NCBI RefSeq assembly: GCF_015709525.1
Contig: NZ_JADNRA010000028.1
Coordinates: 1-64,000, forward strand
Origin: Methylocystis sp. L43
GTDB taxonomy: Bacteria > Pseudomonadota > Alphaproteobacteria > Rhizobiales > Beijerinckiaceae
DNA: 64,000 bases
Reading direction: 5' to 3'
Made by a program: the position numbers and the translations under genes. Positions 28,866 to 36,617 of this stretch are shown piece by piece. The notes under the pieces were generated by a model that did not search any database, was not told the DNA's origin, and saw only the letters and a list, made by a program, of their open reading frames with translations. Every line of letters starts with the position of its first letter. Position 1 is the stretch's first letter.

Positions 28866-29462
28866 ATGCGAAAGATTGAGAACGTTTGCGTCTATTGCGG
28901 CTCCTCGATCGGCGCCGATCCGCGTTACACAGCGGCGGCGCGCGCGCTGGGCGCGGCCCTCGCGCGCGCCGGGGTCGGCCTCGTTTATGGCGGCGGAGCC
29001 ATTGGCTTGATGGGCGTTCTGGCGAAGGCCACGGTCGCCGCCGGCGGCGTTGTCACCGGGATCATTCCCGAGTTCCTGGACCGACGGGAGATTCCCTTTG
29101 TGGGCGCGACGGAGCTCGTCGTCGTCGACGACATGCACACGCGCAAGCGCCTGATGTTCGAACGATCCGACGCCTTCATCGCGCTGCCGGGCGGCGTCGG
29201 CACTCTGGAGGAGCTGACCGAACAGCTGACCTGGATCCAGCTCGGCCGTCACACCAAGCCTCTGGTCATTGCCGACATCGGCGGCTTCTGGCGGCCGCTG
29301 CTGTCGCTTTTCGCGCACATGCGGAACGAGGAGTTCTTCGGCGAAATCGATAACGTGCGCTATCTCGTGGCCGAACGCGTGGAAGACATTCTGCCGATGA
29401 TTTTCGCGGCGGTCCGCCACTCTCCAGACATCAGCGAGACGGCGATCACCGAACGGCTGTAG
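28866..29462 (+). CDS. LOG-family protein (nucleoside 5'-monophosphate phosphoribohydrolase)
   Basis: 198 residues from the ATG at 28866; an ATG at 28860 adds two. The LOG motifs are present: VYCGSSIGADPRY at the start, GLVYGGGAIGLMG, the arginine pair in HTRKRLMFE and PGGVGTLEEL. Members release free cytokinin-like bases from their ribotides, or act on other NMPs. The 3' end overlaps the convergent citramalate synthase by 17 bases. Confidence 0.9.
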   Translation: MRKIENVCVYCGSSIGADPRYTAAARALGAALARAGVGLVYGGGAIGLMGVLAKATVAAGGVVTGIIPEFLDRREIPFVGATELVVVDDMHTRKRLMFERSDAFIALPGGVGTLEELTEQLTWIQLGRHTKPLVIADIGGFWRPLLSLFAHMRNEEFFGEIDNVRYLVAERVEDILPMIFAAVRHSPDISETAITERL

Positions 29463-31071
29463 CGGTTCGACGGTCGTTGCGCTCGACCGACACCAGCAGC
29501 TTATAGTTGATCGCATCGACGAGCGCCTCGAAGGACGCGTCGATGACATTGGCCGAAACGCCGACGGTGGACCACCGCGCGCCCTCGCCGTCGGCGCATT
29601 CGACGAGAACGCGCGTCACCGCGTCGGTGCCGCCCTGGAACACGCGGACGCGATAGTCGACGAGCCGAACGTCCTCGATGAAACGCTGATAGGCGCCAAG
29701 ATCCTTGCGCAGCGCGAGATCGAGGGCGTTGACGGGGCCGTTGCCTTCGGCGGCGGAAATCCGGCTCTCGCCATCCACATTGATCTTGACGATCGCCTCG
29801 GCGCCCTGGTCCTCAAAGCCGCCATTGCGGGCGAAGCGCCGATCGACCGCGACGCTGTAGCGTTCGATGTCGAAGAAATGCGGCGCCTCGCCGAGCACGC
29901 GCTTCGCGAGAAGAAAGAACGAGGCGTCGGCGCCCTCATAGGCGTAGCCTTGCGCTTCCTTCTCCTTCACCTCATCGAGAAGCCGCGCCAGACGCGGATC
30001 CTCCTTGTCGAGGACGACGCCCAATCGGCCAAGCTCCGCCGCGATGTTCGAGCGCCCCGCCTGATCCGATACGAGCACGCGCCGCACATTTCCGACCGAT
30101 TCCGGCGTGACATGTTCGTACGTGCGCGGATCGGTCAGCACAGCCGAGGCGTGAATGCCGGCCTTGGTCGCAAAGGCGCTGGCGCCGACATAGGGCGCGT
30201 GGCGGTTCGGCGCGCGGTTGAGAAGCTCATCGAGCGCATGGCTCACGCGCGTCAGATGCGTCAGCTTCTCTTGCGTCACGCCGATGTCGAAGCGGTCGGC
30301 AAATTCGCTCTTCAGCAATAGTGTCGGAATGATCGTCGTGAGATTGGCGTTGCCGCAGCGTTCGCCAAGACCATTGAGCGTGCCTTGAATCTGCCGCGCG
30401 CCGGCGCGCACGGCGGCGAGCGAATTCGCCACCGCCTGTCCCGTGTCGTCGTGGCAATGCACGCCGATGCGGTCTCCTGGAATCTGCTTGACGACCTCCG
30501 CGACGATGCTTTCAACCTCGTGCGGCAGCGTGCCGCCATTGGTGTCGCAGAGGACCACCCAGCGCGCGCCAGCCGTATGCGCGGCCATTGCGCAGGCCAG
30601 CGCATACTCGGGGTTCGCCTTGAAGCCGTCGAAAAAATGCTCGCAATCGACCGCGACTTCCTTTCCGCGCGCGACGGCGGCGTTTACGGATTGCGTAACG
30701 CTTGCAAGATTATCCTCTTCCGTTGAGCGTAAGGCGACGCGGACCTGAAAGTCCCAGCTCTTGGCGACAAAGGTGACGACGTCGGCGCTGCTGTCGAGGA
30801 GCGCCGCGACGCCCGGATCATTCTCGACCGAGCGGCCCTGACGCCGCGTCATGCCGAAGGCGGCCAAGCGCGCGCGCAGTTTCGGACGCTGCGCAAAAAA
30901 CTCCGTGTCGAGCGGATTCGCGCCGGGATAGCCGCCCTCGACGTAGTCGATTCCGATCTCGTCCAGCATAACGGCGATCTGACGCTTGTCGTCCAGCGAA
31001 AAATCGACGCCCGTCGTCTGCGCGCCGTCGCGCAGCGTCGTGTCGTATAGCGTCAGCCGTTCTTTGGCCAT
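29446..31071 (-). CDS. cimA: (R)-citramalate synthase
   Basis: 541 residues. It condenses pyruvate with acetyl-CoA, starting threonine-independent isoleucine synthesis. The HMGL-like barrel carries LYDTTLRDGAQ at the start and GVHCHDDTGQAVANS and GERCGNANL for the metal site. A LeuA-type regulatory domain forms the C-terminus. The 541-residue length and the order of motifs fit CimA better than 2-isopropylmalate synthase. Its ATG shares a base with the stop of the GNAT gene (TGATG), so it is the last gene of a coupled trio. Confidence 0.92.
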   Translation of the reverse strand: MAKERLTLYDTTLRDGAQTTGVDFSLDDKRQIAVMLDEIGIDYVEGGYPGANPLDTEFFAQRPKLRARLAAFGMTRRQGRSVENDPGVAALLDSSADVVTFVAKSWDFQVRVALRSTEEDNLASVTQSVNAAVARGKEVAVDCEHFFDGFKANPEYALACAMAAHTAGARWVVLCDTNGGTLPHEVESIVAEVVKQIPGDRIGVHCHDDTGQAVANSLAAVRAGARQIQGTLNGLGERCGNANLTTIIPTLLLKSEFADRFDIGVTQEKLTHLTRVSHALDELLNRAPNRHAPYVGASAFATKAGIHASAVLTDPRTYEHVTPESVGNVRRVLVSDQAGRSNIAAELGRLGVVLDKEDPRLARLLDEVKEKEAQGYAYEGADASFFLLAKRVLGEAPHFFDIERYSVAVDRRFARNGGFEDQGAEAIVKINVDGESRISAAEGNGPVNALDLALRKDLGAYQRFIEDVRLVDYRVRVFQGGTDAVTRVLVECADGEGARWSTVGVSANVIDASFEALVDAINYKLLVSVERNDRRTATAVR

Positions 31072-31580
31072 CAATGCGCTCTCCCGGCGGCGGGCGCCGC
31101 CAGCTCCTTGGTCATCGTCGTATTGCCGAGCCATTGCCCGCCGATCTCGATCATATTGCGGGTCGTGGCCACATAGCCGCGCGTCGCGAAAAAATCCTGC
31201 GCAGCGTCGGAGGCCTCAACCGTCAGCAGTGTCGTGCAGCGCGCGGCGGCGAGTTTTTCGATCGCCTCGGCGAGCGCCGATCCGACGCCTTGGCGCGCCA
31301 TGTCGGGCCGCACATAGAGCATGTCAAACATCTTGTTGTCGCGCAGCGACGCGAAACCGGCGATGCCCCCGTCGACGAGCGCGACGATGGTCAGCGCGTC
31401 CGAGAGGCGCGACGCGAAGGCCGCTTCGTCGTCAGCCGCAGACGCCCAGGCTTCGCGCTGCGCCTCGTCATAGTCATCGGCCGCAAGCGCCTCGACGCTG
31501 GCGCGAAAGAGCGCCGCGAGCCTCGCGGCGTCTGCCGGAAGAAATGGCCGCAGACCGGGCGTTTGCGCGCTGCGCGCCAT
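31071..31580 (-). CDS. GNAT-family N-acetyltransferase
   Basis: 169 residues from the ATG at 31580, which overlaps the stop of the upstream small gene as TGATG; its own stop overlaps cimA the same way. The acetyl-CoA site is RPDMARQGVGSALAEA (about residues 89-104), followed by TLLTVEASDAAQDFFATRGY. The substrate is unknown; coupling to cimA could be regulatory convenience rather than function. Confidence 0.88.
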   Translation of the reverse strand: MARSAQTPGLRPFLPADAARLAALFRASVEALAADDYDEAQREAWASAADDEAAFASRLSDALTIVALVDGGIAGFASLRDNKMFDMLYVRPDMARQGVGSALAEAIEKLAAARCTTLLTVEASDAAQDFFATRGYVATTRNMIEIGGQWLGNTTMTKELAAPAAGRAH

Positions 31581-31714
31581 CACACGATCTCGAAGGCGCG
31601 CAGCAGATGCCAGGCGATGTAGGCGGCGAGCGCGAGCACCAGCAGCTTGAACGCGAGATAGAGCGCCCAATGGCGCTTGAAGGGAAGCGTCTTTTTCCAG
31701 TCATCATTGGACAT
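31580..31714 (-). CDS. 44-residue single-helix membrane protein, first gene of the cimA operon
   Basis: ATG at 31714 with AGGGGA upstream. The product starts MSNDDWKKTLPFKRHWALYL, continues with a hydrophobic helix (FKLLVLALAAYIAWHLL), and ends RAFEIV. The stop codon overlaps the GNAT start. A charged, basic N-terminus suggests an inside N-terminus. Function unknown. Clean signals and coupling make it likely to be real. Confidence 0.7.
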   Translation of the reverse strand: MSNDDWKKTLPFKRHWALYLAFKLLVLALAAYIAWHLLRAFEIV

Positions 31715-31735
31715 TTGATATCCCCTTCTGTTCAG

Positions 31736-31917
31736 CCCACCCGGTTCGCTTCGCGAACCGCCCTCCCCGTCAAGGGGAGGGATTGGCCTGCATGCTCGAA
31801 ACGCAAGAAATCACAAATCTCGCCTTGCTTAAGCGTTCGATCGTTACGCCGAGTCGCGCCGTTCTGATCCCTCCCCCTTGCGGGGAGGGTGGCGCGCGAA
31901 GCGCGCCGGGTGGGGGA
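31736..31917. repeat. Composite palindromic repeat element, copy 1 (182 bp)
   Basis: The left arm starts CCCACCCGGTTCGCTTCGCG and contains the hairpin CCCTCCCC-GTCAA-GGGGAGGG. The right arm is its rough inverse, with CCTCCCCCTTGCGGGGAGG and ending CCGGGTGGGGGA. Between them lies about 80 bases. The whole could fold as one large hairpin with smaller hairpins in each arm, as in REP/BIME doublets. Confidence 0.85.
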
Positions 31918-31931
31918 GACGCCAGCGCTTC

Positions 31932-32285
31932 TCATGACGCCTCCCGCATATGTTCCTTCGCTCGGGCGATGATGGTCTCCACGACGCCGATCAGATTGGC
32001 GTCGATCTCGTGATTCCAGAAGCGCAGCACATGAAAGCCGTTCGCCCGAAAAATCGCGTCGCGCCTGGCGTCATGGCGAAGACCCTTATCCTCTCCATGC
32101 TGCGCGCCGTCAGCTTCCACTATCAACCGATACTTGTAACAAACAAAATCGAGCACATAGCCTTCAAGCGGCGCCTGACGACGAAAATGAAACCCTTGCG
32201 GGCGAAGCTTACGCAACTGCGACCAGAGCTTCACCTCTTGCGGCGTCATGTTCTTGCGCAATTCGCGCGCGCGGGGGTTGGCCAT
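31932..32285 (-). CDS. DUF559-family Vsr-like putative endonuclease
   Basis: 117 residues from the ATG at 32285; a GTG at 32294 adds three. It begins with the DUF559 pattern RARELRKNMTPQEVKLWSQL. The Vsr/PD-(D/E)XK core LDFVCYKYRLIVEADGAQH and RFWNHEI follow. Cellular role unknown. The gene sits exactly between two direct copies of the 182-bp palindromic element, which suggests movement or duplication as a unit. Confidence 0.85.
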   Translation of the reverse strand: MANPRARELRKNMTPQEVKLWSQLRKLRPQGFHFRRQAPLEGYVLDFVCYKYRLIVEADGAQHGEDKGLRHDARRDAIFRANGFHVLRFWNHEIDANLIGVVETIIARAKEHMREAS

Positions 32286-32294
32286 GTCCGTCAC

Positions 32295-32476
32295 CCCACC
32301 CGGTTCGCTTCGCGAACCACCCTCCCCGTCAAGGGGAGGGATTGGCCTGCATCAGCGAAACGCACAACTTCATGCAAAATGCCTCGCATGGGCGCGTGAT
32401 CGCTACGCCGAGTCGCGCCGTTCCTATCCCTCCCCCTTGCGGGGAGGGTGGCGCGCGAAGCGCGACGGGTGGGGGA
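32295..32476. repeat. Composite palindromic repeat element, copy 2 (182 bp)
   Basis: Same length and orientation as the copy at 31736. The arms are nearly identical; a 41-base central segment has diverged while keeping its length. It ends 8 bases from the cysS stop codon and could double as its terminator. Confidence 0.85.
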
Positions 32477-32484
32477 AAGAGCGC

Positions 32485-33924
32485 TCATCGCTTCACCTCC
32501 CAGGTTGTCGTGCCGTCTTTATTGTCCTTGAGGGCAATGCCCATAGCGGCGAGTTCGTCGCGGATGCGATCGGACTCGGCCCAGTTTTTAGAAGCGCGGG
32601 CCGCGAGGCGAGCAGTGATGAGTCGCTTGACAATATCGCCATGTTTTTCGAAGAACGCCTGATCTTGATCGTGCCTCCATGCCCGAAATGCTTCCAAATC
32701 GATGCCGGAAAGCTCCAGCATGATCGATAGAACTCGATCTGTGCGAAGTTCAGAAAATGCGCGATCTAATATTTGCATTGCGAGCGGAGTGTTTAGGTCA
32801 TCGGAAAGCGCTTCCAAATAGGTCGACGGAATTTCATCAGAGCGCAGAGGTTGATCGGCGATCCTCCCATCTGAACCCAAAGGCGCGACGGAAAAATCCA
32901 TAGCGGTCATCCAATATGTAAGCTTCGTCTCCGCCTCCTCCAGCGCCTTAACTGTCCAATCGATCGGCTGGCGGTAATGCGTGCGCAGCATCGCAAGCCG
33001 CAGCACTTCGCCCGGCCACTTCCGCCCCCCAAACTTCTCCGTGTGCAGCAGCTCGTGGATCGTCACGAAATTCCCCAGGCTCTTGGACATTTTCTCGCCC
33101 TCGACCTGCAGGAAGCCATTATGCATCCAGTAATTCGCCATCACGTCGCGCCCGAAAGCGCAGCAGCTTTGCGCGATCTCGTTTTCGTGATGCGGAAAGA
33201 CGAGGTCGATGCCGCCGCCGTGAATGTCGAAGGTTTCGCCAAGATGCGCGGCTGACATTGCGGAACATTCGATGTGCCAGCCGGGGCGTCCCCTGCCCCA
33301 GGGACTTTGCCAGCCCGGCTCATCATCCTTCGACGGTTTCCAGAGCACGAAATCCATATCCCCGCGCTTATAGGGTGCCACGTCGACGCGCGCGCCAGCG
33401 ATCATTTCGTCGAGTGGGCGCCTCGACAGTCGTCCGTACGTGGGCATGGACGTCACATCGAAAAGCACATGGCGATCTTCAACATATGCATGACCCGAAT
33501 CGAGCAAGCGTTGAATCAATCGAACCATGTCGATCTGCTTGTCGTCGTTCCTGATGTAATCTGTTGCGCGCGGCTCGATGGTCGGATTCAAACATCCAAG
33601 AGCGCGAACGTCCTCGTGGAATATGTCGATGGTCTTATCGGTCAGTTCGCGAATCGAGATCCCGCGCTCGAACGCCCGCGCGTTGATCTTGTCGTCGACG
33701 TCGGTGATGTTGCGGACGTATGTGACATGCTCGGCGCCGTAGAGATGGCGCAACAAGCGAAACAACACGTCGAAAACGATGAGCGGCCTGGCGTTGCCGA
33801 TATGCGCGTAGTCGTAGACCGTCGGCCCGCAGACATACATGCGCACATGCGCGGGATCGATCGGACGGAATTCCTCCTTCGTCCGGCTCAGCGTATTGTA
33901 AATTTTCAGCGCAGGCGTCGACAT
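32485..33924 (-). CDS. cysS: Cysteinyl-tRNA synthetase
   Basis: 479 residues. The zinc ligand cysteine lies in [16 protein letters not shown], which includes the HIGH-type motif. Other ligands are in HIECSAM and the histidines of [20 protein letters not shown] is the second class I signature. The length is normal. Charges tRNA-Cys. Confidence 0.96.
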   Translation of the reverse strand: MSTPALKIYNTLSRTKEEFRPIDPAHVRMYVCGPTVYDYAHIGNARPLIVFDVLFRLLRHLYGAEHVTYVRNITDVDDKINARAFERGISIRELTDKTIDIFHEDVRALGCLNPTIEPRATDYIRNDDKQIDMVRLIQRLLDSGHAYVEDRHVLFDVTSMPTYGRLSRRPLDEMIAGARVDVAPYKRGDMDFVLWKPSKDDEPGWQSPWGRGRPGWHIECSAMSAAHLGETFDIHGGGIDLVFPHHENEIAQSCCAFGRDVMANYWMHNGFLQVEGEKMSKSLGNFVTIHELLHTEKFGGRKWPGEVLRLAMLRTHYRQPIDWTVKALEEAETKLTYWMTAMDFSVAPLGSDGRIADQPLRSDEIPSTYLEALSDDLNTPLAMQILDRAFSELRTDRVLSIMLELSGIDLEAFRAWRHDQDQAFFEKHGDIVKRLITARLAARASKNWAESDRIRDELAAMGIALKDNKDGTTTWEVKR

Positions 33925-34183
33925 GAATTTCCCCGCAAGGCCGCCGGCCGGGGCGTCGCTTCATGTCGTTTGGAGAGACGTGACGGCTCCGGCCAGCGTG
34001 ATCGCTAGCTGATAATGGTCTTCCGACAAATGGTGAGCCGAAGCGTCATGGCGGCGACCATGCGCTAAAGCGCGCCGCCGCGTCAAGCGCGAGCCTGCCG
34101 AGCGGCGGGCGATTTAACTCGGGTTTTACCGCTATGCGCTAGGTCTTCGGCAGGTTGTCGGGGTCGCGTGGGGCTTGTTCATC
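33925..34183. other. Divergent promoter region between cysS and a secreted protein gene
   Basis: About 260 bases with no supported gene. An AT-richer patch near 34110-34135 could contain the plus-strand promoter. No tRNA or clear operator is seen. Confidence 0.4.
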
Positions 34184-34516
34184 ATGTGGAAATATGAGGC
34201 GCCGTTCGGGCGGCGCGCGTTTGCGTCGCTACTTGCAGGAATGTGGATCGGCGTCGGCTACGCCTGCGCCGCGCGAGCTGAGGCGGGCGCGGGCGCCGCC
34301 TATGTTATCGCCGATCAGGAGGGCTACGGCCTGACGGAATGCCTCACGCATAAGGCCGATTGCGGCAAGATCGTCGCCGACTCCTGGTGTGCGGCGCATG
34401 GCCATGGCGCGGCCAGAGCTTTTGGCCGCGCGGACGATGTGACCGCCTCGATCGACGTCCACGCTGCGCGCGCCTCGATTGAGCCGGACGCCGCGGTCGT
34501 CGCCTGCGTCGATTAG
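34184..34516 (+). CDS. Secreted small protein of unknown function
   Basis: 110 residues from the ATG at 34184; an upstream start at 34175 adds three. A signal peptide runs to about residue 32 (AFASLLAGMWIGVGYACAARA). The mature part has four cysteines (ECLTH, ADCGK, DSWCAAH and VACVD) and could form two disulfides. I do not recognise the family. It converges on creA with a 2-base gap. Confidence 0.6.
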   Translation: MWKYEAPFGRRAFASLLAGMWIGVGYACAARAEAGAGAAYVIADQEGYGLTECLTHKADCGKIVADSWCAAHGHGAARAFGRADDVTASIDVHAARASIEPDAAVVACVD

Positions 34517-34518
34517 CG

Positions 34519-35037
34519 TCAGCGCAGAAACTCTCCGCATTGCGGGACTTCGTTCTGGCCGGCCCAGGGCTGAATGGCGACGGTCGAGGTCGAACTCTCG
34601 GGCGAACCTTCGACGAGCTTGTCAGAATAGACCATATAGATCAGCACATTGCGCTTCGCATCGCAGCCGCGAACGATATGCATGCGCTTGAACAACAGCG
34701 ACCGCCGCTCGCTGAACGCCGTATCGCCCTGGCCGAACTTCTCCTTGAATTTGACCGGGGCATATTGCCGACAGGCGAGCGAAACCTCCGACGACTGCTC
34801 CGCCACGCCGAACATGCCGGCGACGCCGCCCCTTTCATGCGCCGTATAGTAGCAGGCGACGCCTTCGATCGTCGGGTCGTCGATCCCGTAGGTCGCGAGC
34901 TTGTCGTTCGGGGTGAGGAGCTTGAAATCGACCGATTTGCGGAAAATGAGATCCGGCCCACTCTGCGCAAAGGCCGGCGCGGCGCCGAAATAAACAAAGG
35001 CCGTCGAAATCAGAGCCAGCAATTTGGAACGCTTCAT
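34519..35037 (-). CDS. creA: CreA-family secreted protein
   Basis: 172 residues from ATG at 35037, which has AGGAGGT upstream. A signal peptide (MKRSKLLALISTAFVYFG through AFA) precedes the CreA domain, with KLLTPNDKLATYGIDDPTIEGVACYY and SLACRQYAPVKF. The C-terminal part LIYMVYSDKLVEGSP is also typical. The family is conserved but its biochemical role is unknown. Confidence 0.9.
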   Translation of the reverse strand: MKRSKLLALISTAFVYFGAAPAFAQSGPDLIFRKSVDFKLLTPNDKLATYGIDDPTIEGVACYYTAHERGGVAGMFGVAEQSSEVSLACRQYAPVKFKEKFGQGDTAFSERRSLLFKRMHIVRGCDAKRNVLIYMVYSDKLVEGSPESSTSTVAIQPWAGQNEVPQCGEFLR

Positions 35038-35111
35038 ATCGGCAACCTCCTGGATCACGCTGCCTTTGGGCGGAATCGCCAAAGGCGGATAACATGATCG
35101 ATCTCGAAAGC

Positions 35112-35167
35112 TTAGAGCGCGCTCTGTGCGAAAACCGAATTCCACTTCTTCGCGAGCGGCGCTCTAG
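35112..35167. repeat. Short interspersed palindromic repeat
   Basis: A unit bounded by TTAGAGCGC and GCGCTCTAG, with AAAACCGAATTCCACTT inside. It resembles a very common intergenic palindromic family in Hyphomicrobiales genomes. It lies upstream of creA and could affect its leader or promoter. Confidence 0.65.
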
Positions 35168-35492
35168 CGACGCCGTTGCCGATATGGGCGAAACGCCCCG
35201 GCAAGGGAAGGGCTTCGACCCTGGGCGAGGCAAAAAATTCGGCGCGCGGCGGGGGAATTGGCGTCGTCGTCCGGCGCCTTGTTGCCGACATGATGGGCGC
35301 GATTAATCGAGCGACGTTTGCTACGCGGCCCGGATTGGTGAAAATGACGCGATTCGTCGTAAGCGACGCGCGCCGGAACATCAGTCGCCAAGCGATCGCG
35401 CAAGCGTTTCTCGGCTTCTTACCAGAGTGAAGAGAGCCAAAAACTTCAATGAGGCCGCGACCATAAAGCCCTTTTTGACGAAAAGCGCCTTC
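35168..35492. other. Intergenic stretch between creA repeat and the DUF2865 gene
   Basis: No gene is well supported. A plus-strand frame at 35176-35430 (84 codons; a shorter version from 35290 starts MMGAINRATF) has no recognisable domain. The DUF2865 promoter must lie near 35400-35490. Confidence 0.3.
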
Positions 35493-36584
35493 ATGCGGAC
35501 GAAACTCGCCGCCGCCGCTGGCGTCGCATTCGGCCTCCTCGCCATTTCGCCGGCGGCAGGGGAAAGTCCCTACTGTACGGAGTTGCGCGCGCAGATCGCC
35601 CGCGCCAACGCCGGCGGCAGCGCGGGGAGATTCCAGGCCGCAGCCGCCAAGCAGCGCGGCGACTATGCCCGCGTCTCGGCGAGAGCCCGCGCGCTCGGCT
35701 GCGATCGCGGCCAATTCCTGTTCTTCGGCGATCCGCCGCCGCCTCAGTGCAATCAAATCAACGCGCAGCTCAACCAACTCTCTGGCGCCATCGCCAGCTA
35801 TGAACGGGCGAGCGCCGACGACGGCGGCCAGCGTCAGGCGCTTGCCGCCCGCTACGAGGCTGAATGCCGCAATCCTCAGGCGGCGCAAGCGCGCGCTGCA
35901 CGACCGCGCAATTTCTTTGAAGAGCTGTTTGGCGTCGCGCCCGATGAAAGTCCGGGCGCGCGCGACATGCCCGTCGGTCCAGACCCGGATCAGGAACCTT
36001 CAGACGGGAAGCCGCGCGGGGGTCCAATGGCGATCTGCGTGCGCGCCTGCGACGGCGGGTTTTTCCCGATCAGCTATTCGGCGCGCGGCTCCAACCTCGA
36101 CGATCTTGCGACGATGTGCCGGGCGCTGTGTCCCAACGCCGAGGTGAAACTCTATACGGCGTCGCAATCGAAGGTGCTCAGTTCTGCGCTTTCGATCGAC
36201 GGCGAGGCTTATTCCAGCCATCCCAACGCGCATAAATTCGAGACAACCTATGATCCGTCCTGCGGCTGCAAGCCGCCGGGGCAGTCGTGGGCCGAGGCGC
36301 TCGCCGAAGCCGAGCGACTCATCGCCGAGCGCCACGCAAAGGACCAGGTCGTCACCGCGGAGCAGGCCGAGCAATTGTCGCGCGCGCTGCCGCCCGGCGC
36401 GGCGCGCGGTCGGAAAGCGAAAGGCGCCGCGCCGGCGCCAGAGCCGACGAAGACGCCGGAATCCGCAGCGCAGGCGCAGCCCAGCGCCGCGGATGGCGCG
36501 GCCGCTACGCCGGAAACCTATCGCGAAGTCATCGGACCTGACGGGATCAAGCGCCGCATGCGGGTCGTCGCGCCGGCGTTGTGA
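35493..36584 (+). CDS. DUF2865-domain secreted protein
   Basis: 363 residues from the ATG at 35493. The signal peptide is MRTKLAAAAGVAFGLLAI through AAG. A helical Cys-containing N-terminal half is followed by the DUF2865 core with ICVRACDGGFFPISYSARG, TMCRALCPNAEVKLYT and YDPSCGCKPPGQSW. A Pro/Ala-rich tail ends in RREV-like GPDGIKRRMRVVAP. The six or more conserved cysteines suggest disulfides in the periplasm. The family is restricted to alphaproteobacteria and has no known function. Confidence 0.85.
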   Translation: MRTKLAAAAGVAFGLLAISPAAGESPYCTELRAQIARANAGGSAGRFQAAAAKQRGDYARVSARARALGCDRGQFLFFGDPPPPQCNQINAQLNQLSGAIASYERASADDGGQRQALAARYEAECRNPQAAQARAARPRNFFEELFGVAPDESPGARDMPVGPDPDQEPSDGKPRGGPMAICVRACDGGFFPISYSARGSNLDDLATMCRALCPNAEVKLYTASQSKVLSSALSIDGEAYSSHPNAHKFETTYDPSCGCKPPGQSWAEALAEAERLIAERHAKDQVVTAEQAEQLSRALPPGAARGRKAKGAAPAPEPTKTPESAAQAQPSAADGAAATPETYREVIGPDGIKRRMRVVAPAL

Positions 36585-36617
36585 GCCTCATCCCGCTCGC
36601 TTTAGTTCTCCGCCGCG

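Noticed and set aside
35176-35430. 84-codon plus-strand frame upstream of the DUF2865 gene
   Set aside because: No ribosome site, no recognisable domain, and a competing frame of similar quality on the other strand.
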